DNA from: Thermanaerothrix solaris
Lineage (GTDB): Bacteria > Chloroflexota > Anaerolineae > Anaerolineales > Anaerolineaceae
Assembly: GCF_032334255.1 (NCBI RefSeq)
Contig: NZ_JAUHMF010000002.1
Location: 434,001 to 498,000, forward strand
DNA: 64,000 nt
Direction: 5' to 3'
The notes below the pieces were generated by a model that saw only the letters and a list, made by a program, of their open reading frames with translations, had not been told where the DNA came from and ran no database searches. Shown one piece after another: positions 25,103 through 32,581 of this stretch. Position 1 is the first letter of the stretch, and each line of letters starts with the position of its first letter. Position numbers and translations under genes: made by a program.

Positions 25103-25891
25103 ATGCATCACCTGCTCACAATCATTGATAAAGAATGGGCGGAAGTTTTTAAGAATAAAATCGTCTTTTTTACCCTGGTGTTCATGCCACTGTTGTTTAC
25201 GGCCCTCCCCCTGGTCAGTTTGCATTTTATGACCGGGGCAATGCCCGAAGGGGCCGATGCCGCCGATGTGCCAGAAGCGTTTCTGCTGGCCTGTGGTACC
25301 CTCTCGGCGCGGGATTGTTTACAAATCTATGTGATTGACCAGTTTATGCTGCTGTACATGATGATGCCGCTGATCATCCCGATCACCATCGCGGCGTACA
25401 GCGTGGTGGGCGAGAAAACCACCCGCAGCCTGGAGCCCTTGTTGGCAACGCCGATTACCACGGAGACGTTGCTGGCCGGGAAGGCCCTGGCGGCAGTGAT
25501 CCCGGCCCTCGCGGCTACCTGGGTATGTTTCGGTATCTTTTTGTTGGCGCTGCCGCTGGTGGGGGCGGGTGAGGCAGCACGCGCCCATGCGCTGGGCCCG
25601 ACCTGGTTGTTGGGCATTTTTGTCGCTGCGCCGCTGATGGCCGTGGCGGCAGTGAATTTTGCGTTGATGGTCTCATCGCGCGTTAACGACCCCCGCGTGG
25701 CCGAGCAACTGGCGGCGGTATTAATCGTGCCCTTGCTGGCGCTCTTCTTCGCCCAGATTATCGGCTTTATCATCCTCAGCCCGTCGCTGATGCTGATCAT
25801 GATCGCTGTTCTGCTTGTGCTGGATGTCGCTCTGATCTATCTGGGAGCGCGGTTGTTCCAGCGCGAGACAATCCTAACCCGTTGGCGCTAA
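25103..25891 (+). CDS. ABC-2 type exporter permease
   Basis: A 262-residue inner-membrane protein with six hydrophobic segments, starting with the usual cytoplasmic entry helix (LLTIIDKEWAEVFKNKIVF). The phrase SVVGEKTTRSLEPLLATPITTETLLAGKALAAVIPA is a hallmark of the ABC-2/NatB permease fold. It partners the preceding ATPase. The following gene, now split by an insertion element, starts 15 bases later and was probably the accessory subunit. Confidence 0.9.
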   Translation: MHHLLTIIDKEWAEVFKNKIVFFTLVFMPLLFTALPLVSLHFMTGAMPEGADAADVPEAFLLACGTLSARDCLQIYVIDQFMLLYMMMPLIIPITIAAYSVVGEKTTRSLEPLLATPITTETLLAGKALAAVIPALAATWVCFGIFLLALPLVGAGEAARAHALGPTWLLGIFVAAPLMAVAAVNFALMVSSRVNDPRVAEQLAAVLIVPLLALFFAQIIGFIILSPSLMLIMIAVLLVLDVALIYLGARLFQRETILTRWR

Positions 25892-26041
25892 GCCGGGAGG
25901 TTACCCATGAGGCCGGTTTGGACGTTGCGTAAATGGTACGTGCTTTTTAGCCTGCTGGTTGCGCTGGGCATCATGGCAGCTACGGCGACCCCACCGGTGA
26001 TGTCTTATCGTTTGGGGCTACGACGTAACTTTGGTTATGGT

Positions 26042-26051
26042 GGGGGCAGCC
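26042..26051. repeat. Left 10-bp target-site duplication
   Basis: GGGGGCAGCC, identical to 27359-27368, flanking the insertion element. Confidence 0.9.
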
Positions 26052-26068
26052 CATGGCTTTCTCAAAGT
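26052..26068. repeat. Left terminal inverted repeat of the IS
   Basis: Matches the reverse complement of 27342-27358 at 15 of 17 bases; common core TTCTCAAAGT. Confidence 0.88.
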
Positions 26069-27264
26069 CGCGAATCTCCCGAAACCAGCAAGGCGAAAGC
26101 CTGGTCAAGGTGTCCATCAAACCATCTGCGAGCCTGGGCAGCGTTGTGAAAACCGGCTCGCTTGATCAACGCCAGGACAAGGTTGTGGATGGTCGCCAGA
26201 ATTCGACCTGCAGCGCCTTTGGTCATGCGGGTGGCGTCTTCGCGAAAGGTCACATCTCGCCGATAATGCAAGCCGGTTTCAATCTGCCAATGCTTCCGTC
26301 TGACTTGCAGCAGCCGCTTGGGCAAGGCTTTTTCTCGCGACAGGCTGGTGATGCCGTACTCCACCTCCCGGCTGGTCTTGATCGCTTTCCCCTGGCGTAT
26401 CCAGGTAAAATGGCGCTCCATCCGATAGACTTGCTTCAGACCGGGCCAATCGAGATAGTCATTGAGCATGGTGCTGGTTTGTATCTGCCGTTTCTCAATG
26501 CGTCCATGTCCCTTGTTGACGGTTTCCGCCTGCAGAAAGTCGGTGGTGGTCCGCCCAAAGCCTGGTTTGGGCTTGTCCGGGGCAAACAAGCGCTCAATAT
26601 CCCGATACAAGCGCTCCTGGTTTTCCTTCACCACCCACAGATAGTCTCCGCCGCGGGCAACAATCTGGGCCGAAAGCGCTCGTTGGGCATGCATGGCATC
26701 GCCCGTGATAATTTTCCCTGCGATTGCCACTTGTTCCAAAGCCCGCGGAGCCGCTACGATCTCGTTTTCCTTCCGATCCACGGCGATTTGAGCCATCACG
26801 CACTGTTCATCAACATCGTACACGCTCAACACCTGATCGGCTAGCTCTTCAGCGGCGAGCCGCGTGCCGCGCAAGGTCTTGCCATCCATCGCCAGCTGCT
26901 CTCCACCCTTGACCGCTTGCCGTTGATAGTCGCGCATCAGCCGGTCGAATTCGGCTTCGTCCAAAATGTTCTGGAACACCCGACGAATGGTGTTGTGGTG
27001 CGGCATCCGGGTTCGTTTCAATTTCAAGTGTCTGGCCAATGCTTCCGCGTGATTGCTTGCCCAATCGGCTATCTCAACCGGCGTGTCCTTCCCACTCAAT
27101 TTCCCCAAAAAGATGAGCGCCAACAGGGTCGTTAGATGATAACGCTTGCCGCGCGCCTTGCGCGGGTCGCTAATCCTTTGAAAATAGGCATACAAACTGC
27201 TTGCATCGTAGATGACGCCGTTTTCGTTGATCTCCTGCCAGGGCCGAAGTGTGCTATACTCCAT
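26062..27264 (-). CDS. ISAs1-family transposase
   Basis: A 400-residue transposase. The N-terminal ISAs1-associated domain (residues about 22-110; YFQRISDPRKARGKRYHL, MPHHNTIRRVFQNIL) is followed by a DDE catalytic domain: first Asp in LAMDGKTLRG, second in IITGDAMHAQ, and the Glu in HWQIETGLHYRRDV. Length is full for the family and no frameshift is present, so the enzyme should be active. The start follows a GAGGAGG site. The stop lies only ten bases from the element's left end. Confidence 0.95.
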   Translation of the reverse strand: MEYSTLRPWQEINENGVIYDASSLYAYFQRISDPRKARGKRYHLTTLLALIFLGKLSGKDTPVEIADWASNHAEALARHLKLKRTRMPHHNTIRRVFQNILDEAEFDRLMRDYQRQAVKGGEQLAMDGKTLRGTRLAAEELADQVLSVYDVDEQCVMAQIAVDRKENEIVAAPRALEQVAIAGKIITGDAMHAQRALSAQIVARGGDYLWVVKENQERLYRDIERLFAPDKPKPGFGRTTTDFLQAETVNKGHGRIEKRQIQTSTMLNDYLDWPGLKQVYRMERHFTWIRQGKAIKTSREVEYGITSLSREKALPKRLLQVRRKHWQIETGLHYRRDVTFREDATRMTKGAAGRILATIHNLVLALIKRAGFHNAAQARRWFDGHLDQAFALLVSGDSRL

Positions 27265-27341
27265 GTCGTCCTCCTCGGTGTTGGGGTTGTTTGCGCTCCC
27301 AATTTTACCGAAGAGGACCCTTTTTATTTATTTGTCAAGGA

Positions 27342-27358
27342 ACTTTGAGAATGCCATC
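27342..27358. repeat. Right terminal inverted repeat of the IS
   Basis: Partner of 26052-26068; contains ACTTTGAGAA. Confidence 0.88.
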
Positions 27359-27368
27359 GGGGGCAGCC
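27359..27368. repeat. Right 10-bp target-site duplication
   Basis: GGGGGCAGCC, second copy of the duplication seen at 26042-26051. Confidence 0.9.
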
Positions 27369-28021
27369 AGATTCGTGGCGATTTCACGTTAAGCCTGGTG
27401 CCGGAAAGCGGGGTCAGCCAGGTCACATTCTTGATGGACGGTCAGCCTATGGCCACCGTCAACACGCCGCCGTTTCGGTTTCGCTTTAACACCGGCGATT
27501 ATCCCCTGGGGTGGCACGAACTGAGTGCCGAGGTTGTGACCGCCGATGGACAGGTGTTTTATACCCCCGCGCGGCGCATCGAATTTGTCAGCGCTGAGGT
27601 CGAGCGTCAGGCTATGGTGCGCATACTGGTGCCCCTGCTGGGGGGTGTGCTGGGGTTGATGGCACTGGGGATGGGTTTACAATTCCTCCTCTTGGGCCGC
27701 AAGTCGAGCCAACCTTTGCCCCTAGGTGCGCCGCGAAAGTATGGCCTGGTTGGCGGTGCCATTTGCCCGCGCTGCAAGCGGGCGACCCCCTTGCACCTGT
27801 GGTCAATCACACTTGGGGTGGGCCGCCTGGACCGCTGTGAGGCGTGTGGGCGGTGGAGTGTAATGCGCCGCGCCACGCCGGCGGAGTTGGCGGCGGCTGA
27901 GCAGGCCGAACGCCAGCAAGCCGCGCCCTCCGCGCCGGGGGTTGTTTCACCTCAGAGCGAAGAGGAACGCCTGCGCGAGTTGCTCGATCGGTCGCGTTTT
28001 TTGGATTGAGCGCTGCTGAGG

Positions 28022-28720
28022 TTACTTTTCAGCAGGTTTCTCACTTTCTAGGATCTCGCGCGCAGCGGCTTGTAGACGTTCCTCGGCCGGAGTGCGCGGG
28101 CGAAAAACCTGCGCCAGCCACTTCAGCCAGCCGGCATCCACCTCACCCAGACGTTTGCCCTTGTAGCGCCCGAAGGGAATCACTTCCTCTTGAGGGGGTA
28201 GTGCTGCGCTTGCCGGGGTCTCTGCGACCTCCGCGGGGATGGCTTCGGGCAGGACTTCAGGGGCGGTCAGTTCATCGGGATGGCGGGCCCAATCTGGCAA
28301 TTCGGGGGCGCTAATGATCGCGTGCCGTTTCTCATCGTAGTCGCACCACACTTGAGGCAGGCGATAGAGGTAGCGCCCGAGGCCGAAATCGGAGCAGACC
28401 CGCTTAAATCCCTGGGCGTAGGCCGTGGTGAAGGCGTTCTCATCGTCCAGGGAGGCCTCACCCACGTTGACCCGGGTGATGCCGGCAATGGTCAGGGAGA
28501 CAATAGCCGCCACCTTCTTCTCGGTCATCACGAACTGCACCGAGGAGGTCCATTGGGGGAAGACCTTATCCAGGCGGTCTTCATAATCGCGCATATCCAC
28601 GTAGGCGGCGGCCAGGGCCCGCTTCTTATCCGCGCTCAGGGCTTGCGGTTTCCATTCAATTGAGGCGCTATGAAATGGTACCGCTAATTCATTCAGAATC
28701 TGTTCAAAGGTTTTGGGCAT
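28022..28720 (-). CDS. Rad52-like single-strand annealing protein with ExoX-type tail
   Basis: A 232-residue protein. The N-terminal 140 residues (AYVDMRDYEDRLDKVFPQW, VVSLTI-like VSLTIAGITRVNVGEASLDD, FTTAYAQGFKRVCSDFGLGR) match the Rad52/22 fold that anneals complementary single strands. After an acidic Pro/Glu linker comes IPFGRYKGKRLGEVD (about 185-200), the small module found at the C-terminus of exonuclease X-like and DUF3820 proteins. The ATG at 28720 sits behind a GGAGGT site. It converges on the interrupted gene at 28009, so the operons end back to back. Chromosomal Rad52 homologues are uncommon in bacteria outside phages. Confidence 0.82.
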   Translation of the reverse strand: MPKTFEQILNELAVPFHSASIEWKPQALSADKKRALAAAYVDMRDYEDRLDKVFPQWTSSVQFVMTEKKVAAIVSLTIAGITRVNVGEASLDDENAFTTAYAQGFKRVCSDFGLGRYLYRLPQVWCDYDEKRHAIISAPELPDWARHPDELTAPEVLPEAIPAEVAETPASAALPPQEEVIPFGRYKGKRLGEVDAGWLKWLAQVFRPRTPAEERLQAAAREILESEKPAEK

Positions 28721-28872
28721 TGTGACCTCCATCTCCTATGTTCTTCGAGGTCGGTTGTTGGTTGTTTTCCTTATTAAACTATCATAGCATAGAATGTGGC
28801 GTTAGGATGAATAAAAAGGGTGAATGATCCATCCCGCGGTACAGAGAGCAAATTTAATGTGGATTAAAGCAG

Positions 28873-28894
28873 AAAACCCCTCGGGATGAGGGGT
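28873..28894 (-). terminator. Intrinsic terminator after the Cys-rich small gene
   Basis: Seven-base stem (28876-28882 with 28888-28894, five-base loop) followed on the minus strand by TTTT. It separates the 76-residue gene from the Rad52-like gene, so these have separate promoters. Confidence 0.78.
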
Positions 28895-28917
28895 AGTGTG
28901 GAGTTGCCTTTTAGCAG

Positions 28918-29148
28918 TTAGGGGTTTTGTTCGAAAGGATCGTAAAGCGGGTTAGTGCCCGCCCACACGCAGGTCATATGATCCCAGAAGTTGCATTCCA
29001 GGCCACGCGAGCAGCGCTTGGAGATCAACCGTGGGGGCTGATCCGGCAACACCTCAGAGGGGTAGGCCATCTGGGCTTCCAGGGCTACCTCGCAACCGGC
29101 CCGCTCACAAAACCGCACCTTTAAAACTTCCCATCGCCGTTCCGCCAT
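28918..29148 (-). CDS. Small Cys-rich protein, unknown function
   Basis: A 76-residue protein with five Cys (FCERAGCEVALEAQ near residue 14-19, then KRCSRGLECNFWDHMTC, about 45-60) and no hydrophobic segment. The four-Cys-plus-His spacing could hold zinc or an Fe-S cluster. Bracketed by its own terminator and a promoter-like TATAAT on the minus strand (29199-29204), and preceded by a good GGGAGG site, so it looks real. Family not recognised. Confidence 0.65.
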   Translation of the reverse strand: MAERRWEVLKVRFCERAGCEVALEAQMAYPSEVLPDQPPRLISKRCSRGLECNFWDHMTCVWAGTNPLYDPFEQNP

Positions 29149-29177
29149 CGCTGCCTCCCAACAGATTTTGCCTATAA

Positions 29178-29188
29178 GTAACCGTTAC
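29178..29188 (-). promoter_or_regulatory. Palindrome in the leader of the Cys-rich gene
   Basis: GTAACCGTTAC, a perfect 11-bp palindrome between the candidate -10 box (29199-29204) and the ribosome site. Possible operator; regulator unknown. Confidence 0.35.
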
Positions 29189-29220
29189 CTTTATTCAGAT
29201 TATACTATGGGCGCGAAGCG

Positions 29221-29739
29221 TCAAGGGATTTTTTTCCGCCTTTTTGGTCTTGGCTCAAACCGCCACCGCTCACCCAGCGTGGCAAAGTCACGAAACCCCA
29301 GGAAGAGAATGGGGCGCTCCTTGGCCTCCGCTTCCCCTTCGGCATGAATCACATCTCCTGTAAACACAACGTGATCCCCATCCAATGGCAATTCATGCAC
29401 CCGAAGTTCGAAGACGGCAAGGGAACGCTCGGGCAGTTTTGTGGTTGCCAGGTGGCGTGCGGGGCGAAGTGAAATACCCAATTGTTGGGATTTGGAAACT
29501 TGGCGACCACTCAAGTATCCAGCCTGAACTATCCAGGCACGTTCTTCCCACGCCAGGAAGCATAACGCCGCTTCGCCCTTCTCACGTAAAAGGGCAAGTG
29601 TGTAATTATTCTTATCTACGGCAAAAAGAAAGCGGAACGGGGTTTTTGAGATGGGCGTCCACCAGGCGATGGGTATAAAATTCTCGCCCACTGCCAGTAG
29701 GGCTAGATGCATGGGATAGAACCATGAGGTGTATTGCAT
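29221..29739 (-). CDS. Flavin reductase-like FMN-binding protein
   Basis: A 172-residue split-barrel protein. IPIAWWTPISKTPFRFLFAV, then NYTLALLREKGEAALCFLAW and SGRQVSKSQQLGI, follow the pattern of the flavin reductase-like domain (PNPOx fold) found in NADH:FMN oxidoreductases and flavoredoxins. Acts in the cytoplasm with bound FMN; electron donor and partner are not evident. A basic tail (RPKRRKKIP) ends the protein. No operon partner. Confidence 0.75.
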   Translation of the reverse strand: MQYTSWFYPMHLALLAVGENFIPIAWWTPISKTPFRFLFAVDKNNYTLALLREKGEAALCFLAWEERAWIVQAGYLSGRQVSKSQQLGISLRPARHLATTKLPERSLAVFELRVHELPLDGDHVVFTGDVIHAEGEAEAKERPILFLGFRDFATLGERWRFEPRPKRRKKIP

Positions 29740-29840
29740 AATTTTATTTTCTCAATTTACTGGATATGAAGTACAGGATGTATAACCTTTTCCAAAACCT
29801 AGTAACGGTGCCCGGGTTTCGGGATACATGTCATTCCTTC

Positions 29841-29892
29841 GTCAGACATCTGACATCTACTGCTTGAAATACCGGGTAAAGTTTTCTATAAT
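29841..29892 (+). promoter_or_regulatory. Promoter and flanking palindrome of the ECF transporter operon
   Basis: TTGAAA (29864-29869), 17-base spacer, TATAAT (29887-29892). Ten bases upstream of the -35 lies GTCAGACATCTGAC (29841-29854), two perfect six-base arms around CA, in the position of an activator site or upstream operator. Confidence 0.7.
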
Positions 29893-29898
29893 ACCCTT

Positions 29899-30108
29899 TA
29901 GAAAAGGGGGGAAGAGCGAGCACATCTTCATACCCATCCTCAACCCCGGAGGAGGTGGTGCGACGCCAACAATAATTCAACCAGTCCCTATCCTAGCCTT
30001 TTCTAACTCCATGATTTCTCTTTCCTTTGTTCATTGCCCTCTCATTGTTCCCAACCTGGTTCATTCTTTCGTGACCTGAACAAATCCACACTTTTCAGGA
30101 GGTGTTCC
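29899..30108 (+). other. Long untranslated leader of the ECF transporter operon
   Basis: About 210 bases between predicted transcript start and start codon. CCTGA at 30075-30079 can pair with TCAGG at 30095-30099, partly hiding the AGGAGG ribosome site (30097-30102). I do not recognise a known riboswitch (TPP, FMN, cobalamin, THF and preQ1 cores were looked for by eye). The 29740-29840 stretch before the promoter holds nothing clear. Confidence 0.4.
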
Positions 30109-30738
30109 ATGGCTACGGCTTCCCCCAAGGACTTAACGGCTGAACAAATCTGGACCGTTCAGCCCGGTGAACGCCGTTCGGTGGGCGTTATTCATATTGT
30201 CATTTTGGCCTTGCTGATCGGCATTGGTTTCGTCGTCGGCGCCTTTGGTAGTATTTCTTTCCCTCTTGGCTTTGGGGTTAATTTCTTCTGGACCGGCATC
30301 GCCGTGCAGCAAGTCGGTGGTATCTGGTTTGGCGGTTGGGGTGTGCTGGCCGGTGCGATTTTCCCCTTCTTCTCTAATGCGATTGCTGGCACGCCGTTTT
30401 ACGTCTCACTGGGTTATGTGCCGGCCAATGCAGTACAGGCATTCCTCCCGGCTTGGGCGTTCCGTCGCTTCAAGGCCGACCCGCGCTTGAAGAGCGGCCG
30501 TGATTACCTCATCCTCTTCCTTTCAATGCTGGTCGCGAACGCTTTCGGTGCGCTGTGGTCGCCGTTGGTGGTGCTGCGCGGTTTTGGGTTGCTGACCACT
30601 GAATCGGTGCCCCTGTTCGTGTGGGGGTGGTTCGGCGGCAACATGGTTGCGGGCATCGTCTTCAACTTCATCCTGCTTAAGGCGCTTTCGGGCGTGGTCA
30701 TTCGCACCCCGGCGTTCGTGAAGCGGTGGTGGGCTTAG
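30109..30738 (+). CDS. ECF transporter substrate-binding (S) component
   Basis: A 209-residue membrane protein with about six hydrophobic segments. It begins with a short cytoplasmic N-terminus, then LALLIGIGFVVGAFGSISF and a glycine-rich stretch (WFGGWGVLAGAIFPFFSNAI) of the kind seen in S components of energy-coupling factor transporters. Identification rests mainly on the three following genes, which are a T component and two ATPases. Substrate (vitamin, precursor or metal) is not readable; it does not match the thiamin, riboflavin, biotin or cobalt types I know. Confidence 0.75.
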   Translation: MATASPKDLTAEQIWTVQPGERRSVGVIHIVILALLIGIGFVVGAFGSISFPLGFGVNFFWTGIAVQQVGGIWFGGWGVLAGAIFPFFSNAIAGTPFYVSLGYVPANAVQAFLPAWAFRRFKADPRLKSGRDYLILFLSMLVANAFGALWSPLVVLRGFGLLTTESVPLFVWGWFGGNMVAGIVFNFILLKALSGVVIRTPAFVKRWWA

Positions 30739-30760
30739 TCGGTTGCCGTTTGCGGCAGAC

Positions 30761-30791
30761 ACGGGATGGGGCAGGGGATGCCCCATCCCGT
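30761..30791 (+). other. Strong intercistronic hairpin between S and T components
   Basis: A perfect 13-bp GC-rich stem (30761-30773 with 30779-30791, five-base loop) without a T-run. Probably an mRNA-stability or partial-termination element that sets different levels of the S and T proteins. Confidence 0.6.
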
Positions 30792-30829
30792 CTATTGAGA
30801 CGCATTCATGTCGAAAGGCGAGAAGGCTT

Positions 30830-31690
30830 ATGAATAAAACCATGCTGGGCTATGTGCCCAAAGAGTCACCGATTTACGCCGTACATCCCTTCGTCAAGTT
30901 ATATTTCTTGCTCATCGTCAGTCTTTTTCCCATGTTTGTAGCGGCGCCAGAATGGAATTTTTTCCTTTTGGTCTTCATTCTGGCGCTTATGGTGATCAGC
31001 CGTGTGGATATTCGGATTGTGCGCATTTATATCCCGGTGGCGATTTCAATGGGGAGCATCATTTTAATTTCCTACACCATCCTGGGGGGACGCCATCCGG
31101 AGTTTCAGGTCATCTTTAACCTGTTTGGCCTGCCGATTTATTGGGAACGGGTGCGGGATGCGCTGGTCGTGTATTTCCGCATTTTGCCCATGATTGCTAC
31201 GATGGTATTCTTTCTCAGCACGTCGCGCGAGCGCGACATCATCGTCGCCATGCGCACCATCCGCTTGCCCTTCGTGGTGACTTACGTTTTTGCTATGGCC
31301 TTGCGCGCGGCCGGCATGGTGTTAGAAGATTTCCAAATCGTCCGCCAAGCCGAGCAGGCCCGCGGGTTTGATACTACCGGTAAGCCACTTACTTATAAAA
31401 TTCGTAAGTACATCATGTATATGATCCCCTTATTTGCACTCTCGTTGCGCCGTTCCGAGGAATTCACCAACGCGCTGGTAGCGCGGGGTTATGCCTTCAC
31501 CGGCGAGGCGAGTCGTGTCAAGCGCGCTGATTATATTTTGACCCATTATTCCTTCAAGCCCCACGATGTGATCTTTACTGCCCTTATTACCCTGGCATTC
31601 GTGGCGCTTTTGGTGGCGCGCTACGGGTTTAACTACTTTGGCTTGGATGATTCCTGGTTTATCCAGTGGTTGCATGCTGTCTTGTCCTGA
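30830..31690 (+). CDS. ECF transporter transmembrane (T) component
   Basis: A 286-residue membrane protein of the EcfT/CbiQ family: an N-terminal YAVHPFVKLYFLLIVSLFPMF, four to five more helices, and the coupling motif region ARGFDTTGKPLTYKIRK plus EEFTNALVARGYAF, where the two short Ala-Arg-Gly signatures (ARG) contact the ATPases. The ATG at 30830 is chosen for its AGAAGG site and to avoid reading through the upstream hairpin. Links the S component to the two ATPases. Confidence 0.9.
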   Translation: MNKTMLGYVPKESPIYAVHPFVKLYFLLIVSLFPMFVAAPEWNFFLLVFILALMVISRVDIRIVRIYIPVAISMGSIILISYTILGGRHPEFQVIFNLFGLPIYWERVRDALVVYFRILPMIATMVFFLSTSRERDIIVAMRTIRLPFVVTYVFAMALRAAGMVLEDFQIVRQAEQARGFDTTGKPLTYKIRKYIMYMIPLFALSLRRSEEFTNALVARGYAFTGEASRVKRADYILTHYSFKPHDVIFTALITLAFVALLVARYGFNYFGLDDSWFIQWLHAVLS

Positions 31691-31698
31691 AGGAGGCT

Positions 31699-32568
31699 AT
31701 GGTGTCGGCGATTATCGAAATCCGTGATTACACTTGGCAGTATCTGAATACCGAAAAGCCCGCTCTGGATGCGATCAGCCTGGATATTTATGAGGGGGAG
31801 TTTGTGGGAATTATCGGCCCGAATGGGGCGGGAAAAACCACCCTGGCGCTTTCTATGGATGGCTTAATCCCCGGTCAATACCACGGGGTTAAACAGGGCA
31901 CGGTCAAGGTGATGGGTAAAGAGGTAGAGGATTACCCGCGTGGCCAGTTGCAGCGTCAGGTGGGGGTGGTGTTTTCCGATCCCGAAGCCCAATTTACCGC
32001 CATGACAGTTGAAGACGAACTGGTATTCGGGTTGGAAAACCTCGGCTTAAGCATTCCCGAGATTCGCGAACGCTTGGAGTGGGTGACCGAACTGACAGCA
32101 CTCAAACCTCTCCTCCCCAAACCTCCTTATGAAATTTCCGGAGGGCAGAAACAGCGTGTAGCCCTGGCAGCCGTGCTTGCAATGATGCCCAAGGTGATGG
32201 TGTTGGATGAGCCTACCTCCATGCTCGACCCGATCAGTCGCAAGCGCATCTTTGAGGTTCTGGGGCGGTTAAAACAAGAACAGCACAATACAGTTATCGT
32301 CATCGAACACAGTCTGGAGAACCTGATCCCGCTCGCCGATCGCATGATCCTGCTTTCGGAAGGCAAAGTCGCTTTACAAGCACCGACGCGCGAATTTTTC
32401 CAGGAAATTGCCTTCTTGCTGGAGAAGGGGATCTACCCACCGGAGGCGATGCAGTTCTTTTACCGTTTGGTCCAAAGAGGATGGTATAACGGCGACCTCC
32501 CGATTACCCTGGATGAGGCCGCGACTAAGTTGGAGGCGATTTTGATGCCTCATCATTCCACGCGTTGA
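31699..32568 (+). CDS. ECF transporter ATPase A
   Basis: A 289-residue ATPase with Walker A GPNGAGKTTLALSM, Q-loop FSDPEAQFTAMTVEDEL (the ECF-type SDPExQ phrase), signature ISGGQKQRVALAAVLAM, Walker B VMVLDEPTSMLDP and switch His in VIVIEHSLENL. The ATG at 31699 follows AAGGAGG. Pairs with the next gene product as the ATPase heterodimer of the transporter. Confidence 0.93.
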   Translation: MVSAIIEIRDYTWQYLNTEKPALDAISLDIYEGEFVGIIGPNGAGKTTLALSMDGLIPGQYHGVKQGTVKVMGKEVEDYPRGQLQRQVGVVFSDPEAQFTAMTVEDELVFGLENLGLSIPEIRERLEWVTELTALKPLLPKPPYEISGGQKQRVALAAVLAMMPKVMVLDEPTSMLDPISRKRIFEVLGRLKQEQHNTVIVIEHSLENLIPLADRMILLSEGKVALQAPTREFFQEIAFLLEKGIYPPEAMQFFYRLVQRGWYNGDLPITLDEAATKLEAILMPHHSTR

Positions 32569-32581
32569 TCAAAAGGTGACC

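Larger units (their letters stand above)
26052..27358 (-). mobile_element. Intact ISAs1-family insertion sequence (1307 bp)
   Basis: Bounded by 17-base imperfect terminal inverted repeats and a 10-bp target duplication, with a single full-length transposase gene on the minus strand. The perfect duplication, the intact transposase and the seamless frame of the broken host gene all point to a recent insertion. ISAs1 elements usually make 8-10 bp duplications, in line with what is seen. Confidence 0.9.
25907..28009 (+). pseudogene. Membrane-anchored Ig-like/zinc-ribbon protein gene interrupted by an IS
   Basis: The 5' part (25907-26051) encodes MRPVWTLRKWYVLFSLLV, a signal anchor, ending at GYGGGS. 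The 3' part (from 27359) resumes with GGSQIRGDFTLSL. Removing the element and one copy of the 10-bp duplication restores one open frame of 261 residues. That protein has an N-terminal anchor, a beta-rich Ig-like domain (VTFLMDGQPMATVNTPPFRF, about 60-125), a transmembrane helix (about 135-160), a cytoplasmic zinc ribbon (CPRCKR...CEACGRW, about 178-212) and an acidic tail. As fourth gene of the CPBP/regulator/ABC operon it is probably an exporter accessory. The 3' part could still be translated as a truncated protein. Confidence 0.9.

Noticed and set aside
29899..30108. Known riboswitch in the ECF leader
   Set aside because: The conserved cores of the TPP, FMN, cobalamin, THF and preQ1 classes could not be matched by eye.
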